The notes beneath the pieces were generated by a model. It was not told the DNA's origin. It saw nothing but the letters and a program-made list of their open reading frames with translations, and did no database searches. From Blastococcus sp. (GTDB lineage Bacteria > Actinomycetota > Actinomycetes > Mycobacteriales > Geodermatophilaceae), in contig JAOPUS010000315.1 in the NCBI GenBank assembly GCA_025963345.1, positions 1-13,131 of the forward strand: a stretch of DNA of 13,131 nucleotides, written 5' to 3'. Position numbers and translations under genes: made by a program. Below, in pieces: positions 5,642 through 13,131 of this stretch; the first letter of the stretch is position 1; every line of letters begins with the position of its first letter.

Positions 5642-7094
5642 GACGGTGGTCCCCGGCGGTCGCCAGTCCCGTCCGCCGCGCGAGGTCCGAGATCAGCACG
5701 CCGGTGGGATCGAGGCTGCGCCGGACGGCCTGCCATTCGGCCAGCCTCGGGTACATGCGGATCAACGTCTCGGGACGGAGCCGGGAGTCCTTCGCCAGGT
5801 ACACCCGCCCACCGCAGCCGGCGACGCGATCGTCGAGCTCCGCGAGCAGGTGGTGCAGTCGTGGGGCGTCCGCCGGGAAGTCCAGCGCCAGGGTCCACCC
5901 GGCCAGCGGGAAGGAGAGGAGCCCGGGCTGCGGGCCCAGCCGCTTGAGCACCGCTACCGGGCACGCGGCCGGCCCGGCCGCGACCCGGCGGACGATGCCC
6001 GCCACCAGTTCCTCGGTCCCGTCCGGAACGGCCAGCTGGTACTGGACGAGACCGGGACGTCCGTAGAGGCGGTTCCAGTCGGACACTCCGTCCAGGGGGT
6101 GCAGAAACCGCCCCAGGGGACGTAGTCGCGTCGCCGCGCGCCGCGGGGCACGGGCCCAGCGCGCCGCGCCGAGCGCCCGCACCGCCGGCCAGGAGACGAC
6201 CCCGCTCGGCCACCCGGCGGGCACGGTCACACGATGGTCGCCGTCCTGACGCAGGGGCCGTTGCCGACGGTCGGCCGGCAGGTCTGCGACGCCGGCGTGG
6301 TCACCGCCCTCGACGACGCCCCGACCCGCGCCTGCCCCGCGCGCTCCCAGGTCCACCCACGCCACGGCGTACTCGTGGTCGGCAGCCGCAGTAGCCGTGG
6401 CGGCGAGGAGGGCCTCGATGTCCTCACACCGCCGGCGCACCGACAGCACCTGGGTGGTCTCCACGGGCCGCAGCTGCAGCACGGCGTCGAGCACGATCCC
6501 GGTGAGCCCCATGCCGCCGGCCGTCGACCAGAAGACGTCATGGTCGGCACGCGTGACCGTTCTCCGCTCACCGGAGGCCAGCATCAGCGTGAAGGAGGCC
6601 ACGTGTGTGGCGAAGGAACCCTCGTGCACGTGGTTCTTCCCGTGCACGTCGCTGGCGAGGGCGCCTCCGACGGTGACCGAGGCCGTGCCGGGCAGGACCG
6701 GTAACACAAAACCCGACGGGAGGGCTGCGGCCAGGACGCGCCCGAGAGCGACGCCGGCGCCGGCCCGGATGGTCTCTGCCTCCCGATCGATCGCCTCGAG
6801 GTGATCCAGGCCGGTCATGTCGAGGACACAGCCCCCGGCGTTCTGTGCCGCGTCGCCGTAGCTGCGAGCAAGACCGCGCGGAAGCACCCCTCGCTGGTCG
6901 GCGGTGCGCAGGGCGTGCGCGACCTCGTCCGGAGTACGCACCCGGAGCACCCGGCACCCGACGAATCCCGTCCGCCCCCACCCCGACAGCCGCTGCAGCG
7001 ACAGGCCCGCCGCGCTGGCCTCGGCAACCGGCCCGGGCCGCGAACCGGGCGAGCGGGGGTCCGGTGAGGTGACGGGGGCGACACAGGTGCTCAC
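5634..7094 (-). CDS. dprE1: Decaprenylphosphoryl-beta-D-ribose 2'-oxidase DprE1
   Basis: A 486-residue FAD-dependent oxidase of the VAO/ALO type that oxidises the 2'-OH of decaprenylphosphoryl ribose, acting with DprE2. LTGWGRT-like LSGWGRT (37-42) starts the homology. GLARSYGDAAQN (74-85), LPVLPGTASVTVGGALASDVHGKNH (FAD domain, His151) and GGMGLTGI (193-200) bind flavin. LHPLDGVSDWNRLYG (331-345), VQYQ (350-353), Lys384 and YLAKDSR (Lys435, equivalent to Lys418 in M. tuberculosis) form the substrate side. At the position of M. tuberculosis Cys387 the sequence is TLALDFP, with Ala403, and Asn385 is Thr401. The GTG at 7094 has GGAG six bases upstream; the frame stays open to 7160 through the TCAG element. 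An N-terminal extension of about 30 residues is disordered-looking. Alignment with the mycobacterial protein across 255-300 stays in register, so no frameshift. Confidence 0.94.
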   Translation of the reverse strand: MSTCVAPVTSPDPRSPGSRPGPVAEASAAGLSLQRLSGWGRTGFVGCRVLRVRTPDEVAHALRTADQRGVLPRGLARSYGDAAQNAGGCVLDMTGLDHLEAIDREAETIRAGAGVALGRVLAAALPSGFVLPVLPGTASVTVGGALASDVHGKNHVHEGSFATHVASFTLMLASGERRTVTRADHDVFWSTAGGMGLTGIVLDAVLQLRPVETTQVLSVRRRCEDIEALLAATATAAADHEYAVAWVDLGARGAGAGRGVVEGGDHAGVADLPADRRQRPLRQDGDHRVTVPAGWPSGVVSWPAVRALGAARWARAPRRAATRLRPLGRFLHPLDGVSDWNRLYGRPGLVQYQLAVPDGTEELVAGIVRRVAAGPAACPVAVLKRLGPQPGLLSFPLAGWTLALDFPADAPRLHHLLAELDDRVAGCGGRVYLAKDSRLRPETLIRMYPRLAEWQAVRRSLDPTGVLISDLARRTGLATAGDHRRA

Positions 7095-7100
7095 GGAAGA

Positions 7101-7104
7101 CTCC
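7101..7104 (-). promoter_or_regulatory. Ribosome site fixing the dprE1 start
   Basis: GGAG on the minus strand lies six bases before the GTG at 7094. The alternative GTG at 7160 would place the regulatory direct repeat at the very start of the coding region and has no ribosome site. Confidence 0.5.
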
Positions 7105-7149
7105 GTCGGTCGGGATGCGGGGCTGCGCCATCCACCTTCGACCGCCGCC

Positions 7150-7166
7150 GCTGAGACCACGCTGAA
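7150..7166 (-). promoter_or_regulatory. 11-bp direct-repeat element upstream of dprE1
   Basis: The minus strand reads TTCAGCGTGGTCTCAGC, with TCAG half-sites 11 bases apart. It lies in the 93-base gap between the histidine kinase stop and the dprE1 GTG, 55 bases before the start. It shares 11 of 17 positions with both other copies (4821-4837, 9300-9316). Proposed response-regulator operator; I could not place a firm -10 beside it. Confidence 0.62.
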
Positions 7167-7187
7167 CCCGGGCGGCCCTGGGGCGGC

Positions 7188-8586
7188 CTACTGACCGGGC
7201 AGCCGCAGCTCCAGATGCGCACCGGCGCGACAGGGCACCACGGTGAGATCCCCTCCGTGAGCCCGGGCGATCTCCCGTGCGATCGCGAGGCCCAGACCTG
7301 CGCCGCCGGCGGGACGTTGACGACTCGAATCCAGCCGGATGAACCGTTCGAACACCCGCTCCCGTTCTGCCTCGGGAATGCCGGAACCGTCGTCGATGAC
7401 CTCGACCACCGCCTCGCCACCGCTGCGGCAGACCCGAAGCTCGACGCGACTCGCAGCGTGCCGGGCGGCGTTGTCGCAGAGATTGCGCAGGACCCGGGTC
7501 AGGGCGTGCCGGTCGCCGGTCACGCGCACCGGTGTCTCGTGGGCGAGGACCTTGAGCGAGGTGGTCCGGCGCAGCCGGCCGGCCTCGGCGCTCACGAGGT
7601 CGTCCAGGTCCACCTCGTCGACCTGCGACGGTGGCCCGTGCTCGTCGGATCGGGCGAGGAACAGCAGGTCGTCGACCAGACGCTCGAGCCGCTGCACCTC
7701 GGCCAGCACATCGGAATTGACCACTGACCAGTCACTCGCATCGGGATGGACGGCGGCGATCTCGTGAGCGGCGCGAATGGTCGCCAGCGGACTGCGCAGC
7801 TCGTGGGAGGCATCGGCCACGAATCGCCGCTGCGCCTCCGTACCCGCGGCGAGCCGGTCGAGCATCGCGTTCATGGTCACGGCCAGCTGCGCGACCTCGT
7901 CCTTCGACGGCGGCACGGGCACCCGGGCGCTCAGGTCGGTCGTCGTGATGCCGGCAACTCGGCGGCGCATCTTCTCGACGGGCGCGAGGGCCAGGCCGGT
8001 GAGCCAGTAGGACGTGCCCGCGACCAGCAGCAGCAGGATCGGGTAGCCGAGGCCCAGGAGCTTGATGAGCACCTGATTGGCGCGAACCGCGCTCTCCAGG
8101 CTCTGCGCACTGACGATCACCGCGTTGCCGTCCGGAGCGGCGACGCCACGGACGACGACCGCGAAGGAATCCTCCTCGCCGATGGGCAAGCTGTCGGCGC
8201 GCAGGGTGACCGTCTGCCCCGGCGCCGGCCGAAGGGACACCATCGGCGGCTCACCGGCGATGGCCGGGCTGGCAGCCACGACCCAACCGTCGTTGCCGAT
8301 CACCTGGACGAGCGCCTGCTCGCCCTTGCCCTGCGGCACCACGTCCGTCCCGGCGGCGCCGTTGCTCTTCACCTGGGCGGCGACCGCCGAGGCCTCCTGC
8401 GCGGCGACCGACGTCAGGGTGGACTCGAGCTGACGACGCTGGAGGACGACGAAGGCGACCGCGGAGATCGCCAGGATGATCGCGACGACGAGAGTGGCGG
8501 CAAGGGCTGCCCGCACCCGGACGCCGCCGAGCCCTCCCCGCAGGAGGTCCCCGGTCCTTCGGGGCAGCTCACCGCCTCCGGCGGCC

Positions 8587-8594
<8 letters not shown>
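7188..8594 (-). CDS. Sensor histidine kinase, EnvZ-like, HAMP/HisKA/HATPase_c
   Basis: A 468-residue membrane kinase paired with the response regulator just before it. TM1 is about 28-51. An extracytoplasmic sensor region of roughly 125 residues (52-175) has no cysteines and no motif I recognise. TM2 is about 176-199, followed by HAMP (about 200-252). The HisKA box is FVADASHELRSPLATIR with the phospho-accepting His264. The ATP-binding domain shows the N box LRNLCDNAARH (369-379), G1 DDGSGIP (401-407), F box FERFIRL (415-421) and G2 GGAGLGLAIA (430-439). The GTG at 8594 has GGAGGT six to seven bases upstream and overlaps the regulator stop by eight bases (GTGGGTGA), so the pair is translationally coupled. 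The frame is open to 8768 but that part is the shadow of the regulator. The sensed signal is unknown. Confidence 0.9.
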
Positions 8595-9264
<670 letters not shown>

Positions 9265-9299
9265 GGCACTCACCTCCTCTGTCCAGTCTGCCGACGTTC

Positions 9300-9316
9300 G
9301 CTGAGTTTTCCCTGAG
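9300..9316 (-). promoter_or_regulatory. 11-bp direct-repeat element upstream of the response regulator
   Basis: The minus strand reads CTCAGGGAAAACTCAGC, TCAG half-sites 11 bases apart with an A-rich centre. It occupies the 86-base gap between the ABC permease stop and the regulator GTG. Matches the copies at 7150-7166 and 4821-4837. Consistent with an autoregulatory OmpR-type operator. Confidence 0.62.
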
Positions 9317-9350
9317 AGCGCCCGCGATGGTCCGGGTCCGGCCTCCCGGC

Positions 9351-12023
9351 TCACCCCTCGCGCAGGACCGCGACGCCTGCCCGGCTTGCCCAGCCGGCGA
9401 TCAGGGCGCAGGCGAGGACGACGCTGCCGAGAACGGCCACCGCGAACACGGCGAGATACCCCCAGGGCACGGCCAGGGCGCTCGGCGGAGGATCGAAGAC
9501 CCCGGTCAGGACGGCGACGAGCACCCGGGACATCGCGGCACCCAGCAGGACACCGAGGATCAGCCCCAGGATCACGACGACCGCCGCTTCGCCGACGACG
9601 AACACCGCGGCCTGCCGCGGCCGGGCGCCGAGCGCGCGGATGACCGCGAAGGTGCGGCGCCGTTCGGTCATCCCCAGAGCCAGCACCAGGCCGGCCGCAG
9701 CCGCCCCGAAGGCGAGGGCGAACCCGAGCTCGAGGACGGTCAGGCCGTGCAGGTCGATCGACGAGAGGCTCGACCCGATGGTCGCGACAGCCGCCGAGAG
9801 CGGCGTCACCGTGGCGCCCGGGCCGGCCACCTGCGCGAGGGCCGCGGTGACCCCCGGGATGTCCCGCCCGCCGGTGTCGAGCAGGAATGCACCGACCGAG
9901 TCGTTGCCGGTCACCGACGCCACGTAGTCGGAGTTGGCCACGAGGAAGCTGTCCTTGGGTGCCGTGGGGAACTCGTTGGCGACACCGACGTAGTGGAAGG
10001 TCGCGGTCACCGGCCCGCCGCCGGACGAGCTCTGGACGCGGAGCTGCACGGAGTCACCGAGGTGCAGCTGGTAGTCGGTGACCGTCTCGGCGGAGACGAG
10101 GACGCCGTCGGGTGTCGCGGCCAGCTTGGCCATCAGCTCGGCGGCCGTGCCGCCGGTGAACCAGCTGTCCTGCAGCGAGGTCGCCGCGGCGATCGTCGTC
10201 GGCCGCACCCCGTAGAGATCCTGCAGATCGGCCCCCACGTAGGCGTAGCGGTGCTGCAAGGGCTCGACGGCGCTCACCCCGGGAACGGTGGCCAGGGCGG
10301 ATCCGGCGGACGGCGGCACGTGGGCGCCCGGAGGCTCGGTGACCCTGACGTCGGCTCCGTTGGTGAGCCGGGCATCGACCAGGGCCTGTTGTTCGTAGGT
10401 GGCGTTGAACACCGACGTCGAGACGGCGAAGGCCACGGCCAACGCCAGCACCACGGCCGCCCGCGCGACCAATGTCCGGGAACGGCCCAGTCCGGCCGCG
10501 ACCACGCCGGCGAGCGGCCCGGCGACGGGCCGCAGCGCGGCCGTCAGCGGCCGTTGCCCCCGACGCAGCAGGAGGTCGCTCAACCGCCAGCAGAGGAGCC
10601 CGCCCCCGATCCACAGGAGCGCCGGCCCGAGGAACGCCCAGTAGTCGACCGAGATGGCCGCCACTCCCTCGGGCGCGAGCACCAGGGCGTACCCCACCCC
10701 GCTGGTCGCGCTGATCACGAGCGCGGCTGCGGCCAGGGCGAGCACGTCCAGGCCCAGGCGCACCCACAGCGGTCGGGACGGCCTCGGCAGCGCGGTCGCG
10801 GAGACCACGCGTCCGGCCCGCCAGGCGCGCTCGGCCGGCAGCAGGATCGTGGCGACGGCGACGACCAACCCTGCGAGAGCCGCCAGGGCGCCCCACCCGG
10901 CGGCTGATGCCGGAGTGGTGCCGAAGGCGACGGACCCGAGGACGACGCGGCCGAGCAGCGCGGCCAGGACCAGGCCGGTCACGGCACCGGCCACACCGAC
11001 GAGGGTGGCCTCGGCAGCGGCGAGCCCGAGAACCTGGCGGTGCGTCGCCCCGTGGGTGCGCAGGAGGGCTTGCTCCCGCTGGCGCCGCTGCCGTCCGGCA
11101 CCGGCCACGGCGGTCGTCAGCAGTCCGGCGAGCACCGCTCCGGGCAGTCCGAGGAAGAGGAACAGGATCTGCGCGTACAGCGCGTCCTCCCGGGCAGCGC
11201 CGAGGGTTGCCGCCAGGTTGTCGCCCACGACCCCGGCACCGGCCAGGGTGAGCTCCGCGTTCCGTGCGGCGCCGCCCTCGGCGACGAAGGCGGCCGCGGG
11301 GTCCGCGGGCAGGGCCGCGTCCCGGCCGACGTGCACCTGGGAGCTGAGCAGGTCCGGCCGCGTGTCCGCGACCGGCTGGAAGACCACCTGCCACACGTCG
11401 GCGGGAAGCAGCACGATGTTGTCCGGCGGGGCGGTGGGCTGCGCACCGGCAGGTGCACCGACCGTCTGGAACAGGGTGTCGGCCTGCGGCAGGTCCACGA
11501 CCCCCTGCACGGTCACCTGGGCGTCGGGCAGCCCGGGCCGTGCCACGGCGACGACGTCACCGACGCCGACATGCAGGTTCGCTGCGGTCTGCTGGGCCAC
11601 GAGCACGCCGGTGTCCGTTCCGGCCAAGGTGCGCAGCTGACCCGGGAAGTCGGTGCCGTAGGTGGGCGGCAGGCCGAGGACCTGCCCGGCACCTGTCGTC
11701 TGGAGGCTCGTCCCACCACCCGGGGTGGGGGTGACGGCCGACAGCTGGGGCACTCGTGCGAAGCCGACCACATCGGTCGTCCTGGTCCCGGTGTGCCCGG
11801 CCAGGACACCGGCGACCTGTGCGGGATCGGCTCCGGTCGCGACCTGCACCTGCCAGCCGACGGCCACGCGGGCGATGGCCCGGTCGGTCATGGTGGCCTT
11901 GCTCGAGACGAGGAACGCGCCGATCGCGGCGAGCAGAGCGACGGCGGTCACGACACCTGTCGTGACCGCGACGAGACGGCCGGCCCGGTGGCGGACCAGC
12001 CCGGCCAGCCAACCGCCGATCAC
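9351..12023 (-). CDS. ABC transporter permease, duplicated FtsX/MacB-like
   Basis: An 890-residue permease with two FtsX-type halves. TM1 (about 17-40) is followed by a large extracytoplasmic MacB-like region (about 41-283). FtsX domain 1 spans about 284-397, with helices near 284-305, 335-365 and 378-397 and the cytoplasmic RQRRQREQALLRTHGATHRQV coupling segment. Four further helices lie near 423-450, 460-484 and 517-540, with amphipathic linkers between. A second extracytoplasmic domain is about 541-760. FtsX domain 2 (about 762-878) contains the matching TERRRTFAVIRALGARPRQ. Such proteins are mechanotransmission exporters or lipoprotein/peptide transporters rather than classical importers; cargo is unknown. 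The GTG at 12023 overlaps the ATPase stop by four bases (GTGA) with AGGGA eight bases upstream; the longer TTG-initiated frame to 12077 is not supported. Confidence 0.88.
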   Translation of the reverse strand: MIGGWLAGLVRHRAGRLVAVTTGVVTAVALLAAIGAFLVSSKATMTDRAIARVAVGWQVQVATGADPAQVAGVLAGHTGTRTTDVVGFARVPQLSAVTPTPGGGTSLQTTGAGQVLGLPPTYGTDFPGQLRTLAGTDTGVLVAQQTAANLHVGVGDVVAVARPGLPDAQVTVQGVVDLPQADTLFQTVGAPAGAQPTAPPDNIVLLPADVWQVVFQPVADTRPDLLSSQVHVGRDAALPADPAAAFVAEGGAARNAELTLAGAGVVGDNLAATLGAAREDALYAQILFLFLGLPGAVLAGLLTTAVAGAGRQRRQREQALLRTHGATHRQVLGLAAAEATLVGVAGAVTGLVLAALLGRVVLGSVAFGTTPASAAGWGALAALAGLVVAVATILLPAERAWRAGRVVSATALPRPSRPLWVRLGLDVLALAAAALVISATSGVGYALVLAPEGVAAISVDYWAFLGPALLWIGGGLLCWRLSDLLLRRGQRPLTAALRPVAGPLAGVVAAGLGRSRTLVARAAVVLALAVAFAVSTSVFNATYEQQALVDARLTNGADVRVTEPPGAHVPPSAGSALATVPGVSAVEPLQHRYAYVGADLQDLYGVRPTTIAAATSLQDSWFTGGTAAELMAKLAATPDGVLVSAETVTDYQLHLGDSVQLRVQSSSGGGPVTATFHYVGVANEFPTAPKDSFLVANSDYVASVTGNDSVGAFLLDTGGRDIPGVTAALAQVAGPGATVTPLSAAVATIGSSLSSIDLHGLTVLELGFALAFGAAAAGLVLALGMTERRRTFAVIRALGARPRQAAVFVVGEAAVVVILGLILGVLLGAAMSRVLVAVLTGVFDPPPSALAVPWGYLAVFAVAVLGSVVLACALIAGWASRAGVAVLREG

Positions 12024-12712
12024 CGCAACCGTCCCTGGCCGACGGGTTCGCCGAGCAGCCCGTCCGTCATCGACCAACGCTCGTCCAGACGGTCGGCGAC
12101 AGCGGGGTCGTGGGTGCTCACCACGAGGGCCGCGCCGAGCGCGTCGACGGCCGCCAGCAGCACGTCCAGTACGTGTTCAGCCGTGCGGTGGTCCAGTTGG
12201 CCGGTCGGCTCGTCGGCGAGGACCAGTGCCGGCTCACCGGCCAGCACTCGTGCGATCGCGACCCGCTGCCCCTGACCGCCGGACAGTTCGTCCGGAGCAG
12301 CTGCGCGGAGGGCGCCCAGACCCAACTGGTCCAGTGCGTCCTGCGCCCGCCGCCGTGCCTCGTCCGGCGGGACCTCGGCAAGCAGCAGCGGCAGCGCCAC
12401 GTTGTCGGTGACGTCGAGCGCCGGCAGCAGGCTCGGCGCCTGGAACACGACACCGATGCCGACCGGCCGGTCGCCCCGAAGGCCCAGACCCGGCCACGTC
12501 ACCGCGCCGGAGGTGGGCACGTCCAACCCGGCCAGCAGGTGCAGCAGGGTCGTCTTGCCCGAGCCGGACTCTCCGGTCAGCGCGATGCGCTGCCCGGGGT
12601 TCACCTGGCCGGTGACACCACGGACGGCAGTGATCTCGGTCGCGCCGCGACCGTAGGACCGCCACACGTTCCGGCACTCCACGAGGGCGGGTGCCGATCC
12701 TGACGCGGTCAC
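12020..12712 (-). CDS. ABC transporter ATP-binding protein (LolD/MacB type)
   Basis: A complete 230-residue ATPase. Walker A is GESGSGKTT (48-56), the Q-loop is FQAPSLLPALDV (Gln91), the signature is LSGGQGQR (143-150), Walker B is LVLADEPTGQLD (163-174) and the switch is STHD (His201). All catalytic residues are present. DEPTGQLD and the FtsX-type partner place it in the LolD/MacB/FtsE group. The GTG at 12712 overlaps the preceding ATPase stop by four bases, and its own stop overlaps the permease start by four bases, so all three proteins are probably made from one message in matched amounts. Substrate not deducible. Confidence 0.93.
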   Translation of the reverse strand: MTASGSAPALVECRNVWRSYGRGATEITAVRGVTGQVNPGQRIALTGESGSGKTTLLHLLAGLDVPTSGAVTWPGLGLRGDRPVGIGVVFQAPSLLPALDVTDNVALPLLLAEVPPDEARRRAQDALDQLGLGALRAAAPDELSGGQGQRVAIARVLAGEPALVLADEPTGQLDHRTAEHVLDVLLAAVDALGAALVVSTHDPAVADRLDERWSMTDGLLGEPVGQGRLR

Positions 12713-13131
12713 GCCGCAACCGGCTCTCCGGCGTCGACCCAGCGGCCATCTGCCATGGGGAGGACCCGGTCGGCCGCGTCCGCGACCTCCGAACTGTGGC
12801 TCGCCACCACGATGGCGGCGCCCCCGGCGGCCACCTCCCGGAGAAGCGACAGGAGGCGGCGCTCGTTGGCCAGGTCCAGCTCCCCCGTCGGCTCGTCGGC
12901 GATCAACACGGCGGGATCCCCGGCCAGCGCAACGGCCAGGCCTGCCCGGGCGAGCTCTCCGCCGGAGAGCTCCCCCGGAAGGGCACGCGAACGAGCGGAC
13001 AGGGACACCAGCTCGAGCAGCTCCGCCACGGATCGGCGCGGCACCGTCCGGCGTCCCCGCAGCGCCTGCACGAGCCCCACGTTCGCCTGCACGTCCAGGT
13101 GCTCGATCAGGTTGCCGGACTGGCGGAGGAC
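12709..13131 (-). CDS. Second ABC ATP-binding protein, C-terminal part
   Basis: 140 residues are visible; the frame is open to the window edge, so Walker A and the start lie outside. Reading in from the edge, VLRQSGNLIEHLDVQANVGL is the Q-loop and following helix. The signature is LSGGELARAGLAVALAGDP, Walker B is AVLIADEPTGELD and the switch is VVASHS. The signature has Glu after LSGG where Gln is commonest, a tolerated variant. It is distinct in sequence from the ATPase that follows, so this is not a simple tandem copy. With one permease bearing two FtsX domains, a heterodimeric ATPase pair is plausible; a second permease beyond the edge is the alternative. Confidence 0.9.
   Translation of the reverse strand, partial: VLRQSGNLIEHLDVQANVGLVQALRGRRTVPRRSVAELLELVSLSARSRALPGELSGGELARAGLAVALAGDPAVLIADEPTGELDLANERRLLSLLREVAAGGAAIVVASHSSEVADAADRVLPMADGRWVDAGEPVAA

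Noticed and set aside
6200..6360. Possible frameshift in the variable middle of dprE1
   Set aside because: From GRGVV to WPSG the protein aligns without gaps over 42 residues with the mycobacterial protein (GRAAV to FPNG), so the frame is intact.
7167..7190. GGGCGGCC repeated twice just after the kinase stop, considered as a terminator
   Set aside because: It is a short direct repeat with only a weak GGCC pairing and no clean stem; not distinguishable from GC-rich background.
9327..10907. 526-codon plus-strand frame opposite the ABC permease (and similar frames at 7746-8951 and 11040-12275)
   Set aside because: Low-complexity Arg/Gly/Gln/Asp composition with no hydrophobic core; the opposite strand encodes clear permease, kinase and ATPase features.

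Overview
This is a very GC-rich, gene-dense chromosomal stretch from a high-GC actinomycete. A proteasome-ATPase (ARC/Mpa) gene, a tRNA m1A58 methyltransferase and a standalone RecB-like Fe-S nuclease lie side by side in the order seen around Rv2115c-Rv2119 of Mycobacterium tuberculosis. DprE1, DprE2 and a UbiA-type phosphoribosyltransferase point to an arabinan-containing envelope. The general feel is of a Geodermatophilaceae-like genome; that genus-level guess is inference. I see no tRNA, rRNA, CRISPR array, insertion sequence or sign of recent transfer.

Layout. Region 1 (1-2481) is housekeeping: the 5' end of arc (minus), trmI (minus) and a divergent RecB-like nuclease (plus). The divergent pair shares a 161-base gap with two TANNNT -10 candidates, each 7-8 bases from a start codon, suggesting leaderless messages on both sides. 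Region 2 (2540-13131) is entirely on the minus strand. In transcription order it holds two ABC ATPases (the first cut by the window edge) and a 10-TM FtsX/MacB-like permease, joined by 4-base GTGA overlaps. Next come an OmpR-family response regulator and its histidine kinase (8-base overlap), then dprE1 and dprE2 (8-base overlap). Last are a membrane-anchored phosphodiester-glycosidase-like protein and the UbiA-type decaprenyl-phosphate phosphoribosyltransferase.

How it may work together. UbiA makes decaprenylphosphoryl-5-phosphoribose. After dephosphorylation, DprE1 and DprE2 epimerise decaprenylphosphoryl ribose to decaprenylphosphoryl arabinose, the arabinan donor. The most striking non-coding signal is a 17-base direct-repeat element, YTCAGSGWNNNCTCAGC (two TCAG half-sites exactly 11 bases apart). 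It occurs in all three sizeable gaps of region 2: before the response regulator, before dprE1 and before the glycosidase-ubiA pair. An 11-base pitch is what OmpR/PhoB-type regulators bind, so I propose that this two-component system controls itself and the arabinose-donor genes, with the neighbouring ABC exporter as a likely partner. DprE1 also has Ala where M. tuberculosis DprE1 has Cys387, the benzothiazinone target, predicting natural insensitivity to covalent DprE1 inhibitors.

Most start codons in region 2 are GTG. Several were moved inward from the longest reading frame on the basis of Shine-Dalgarno sequences and homology.
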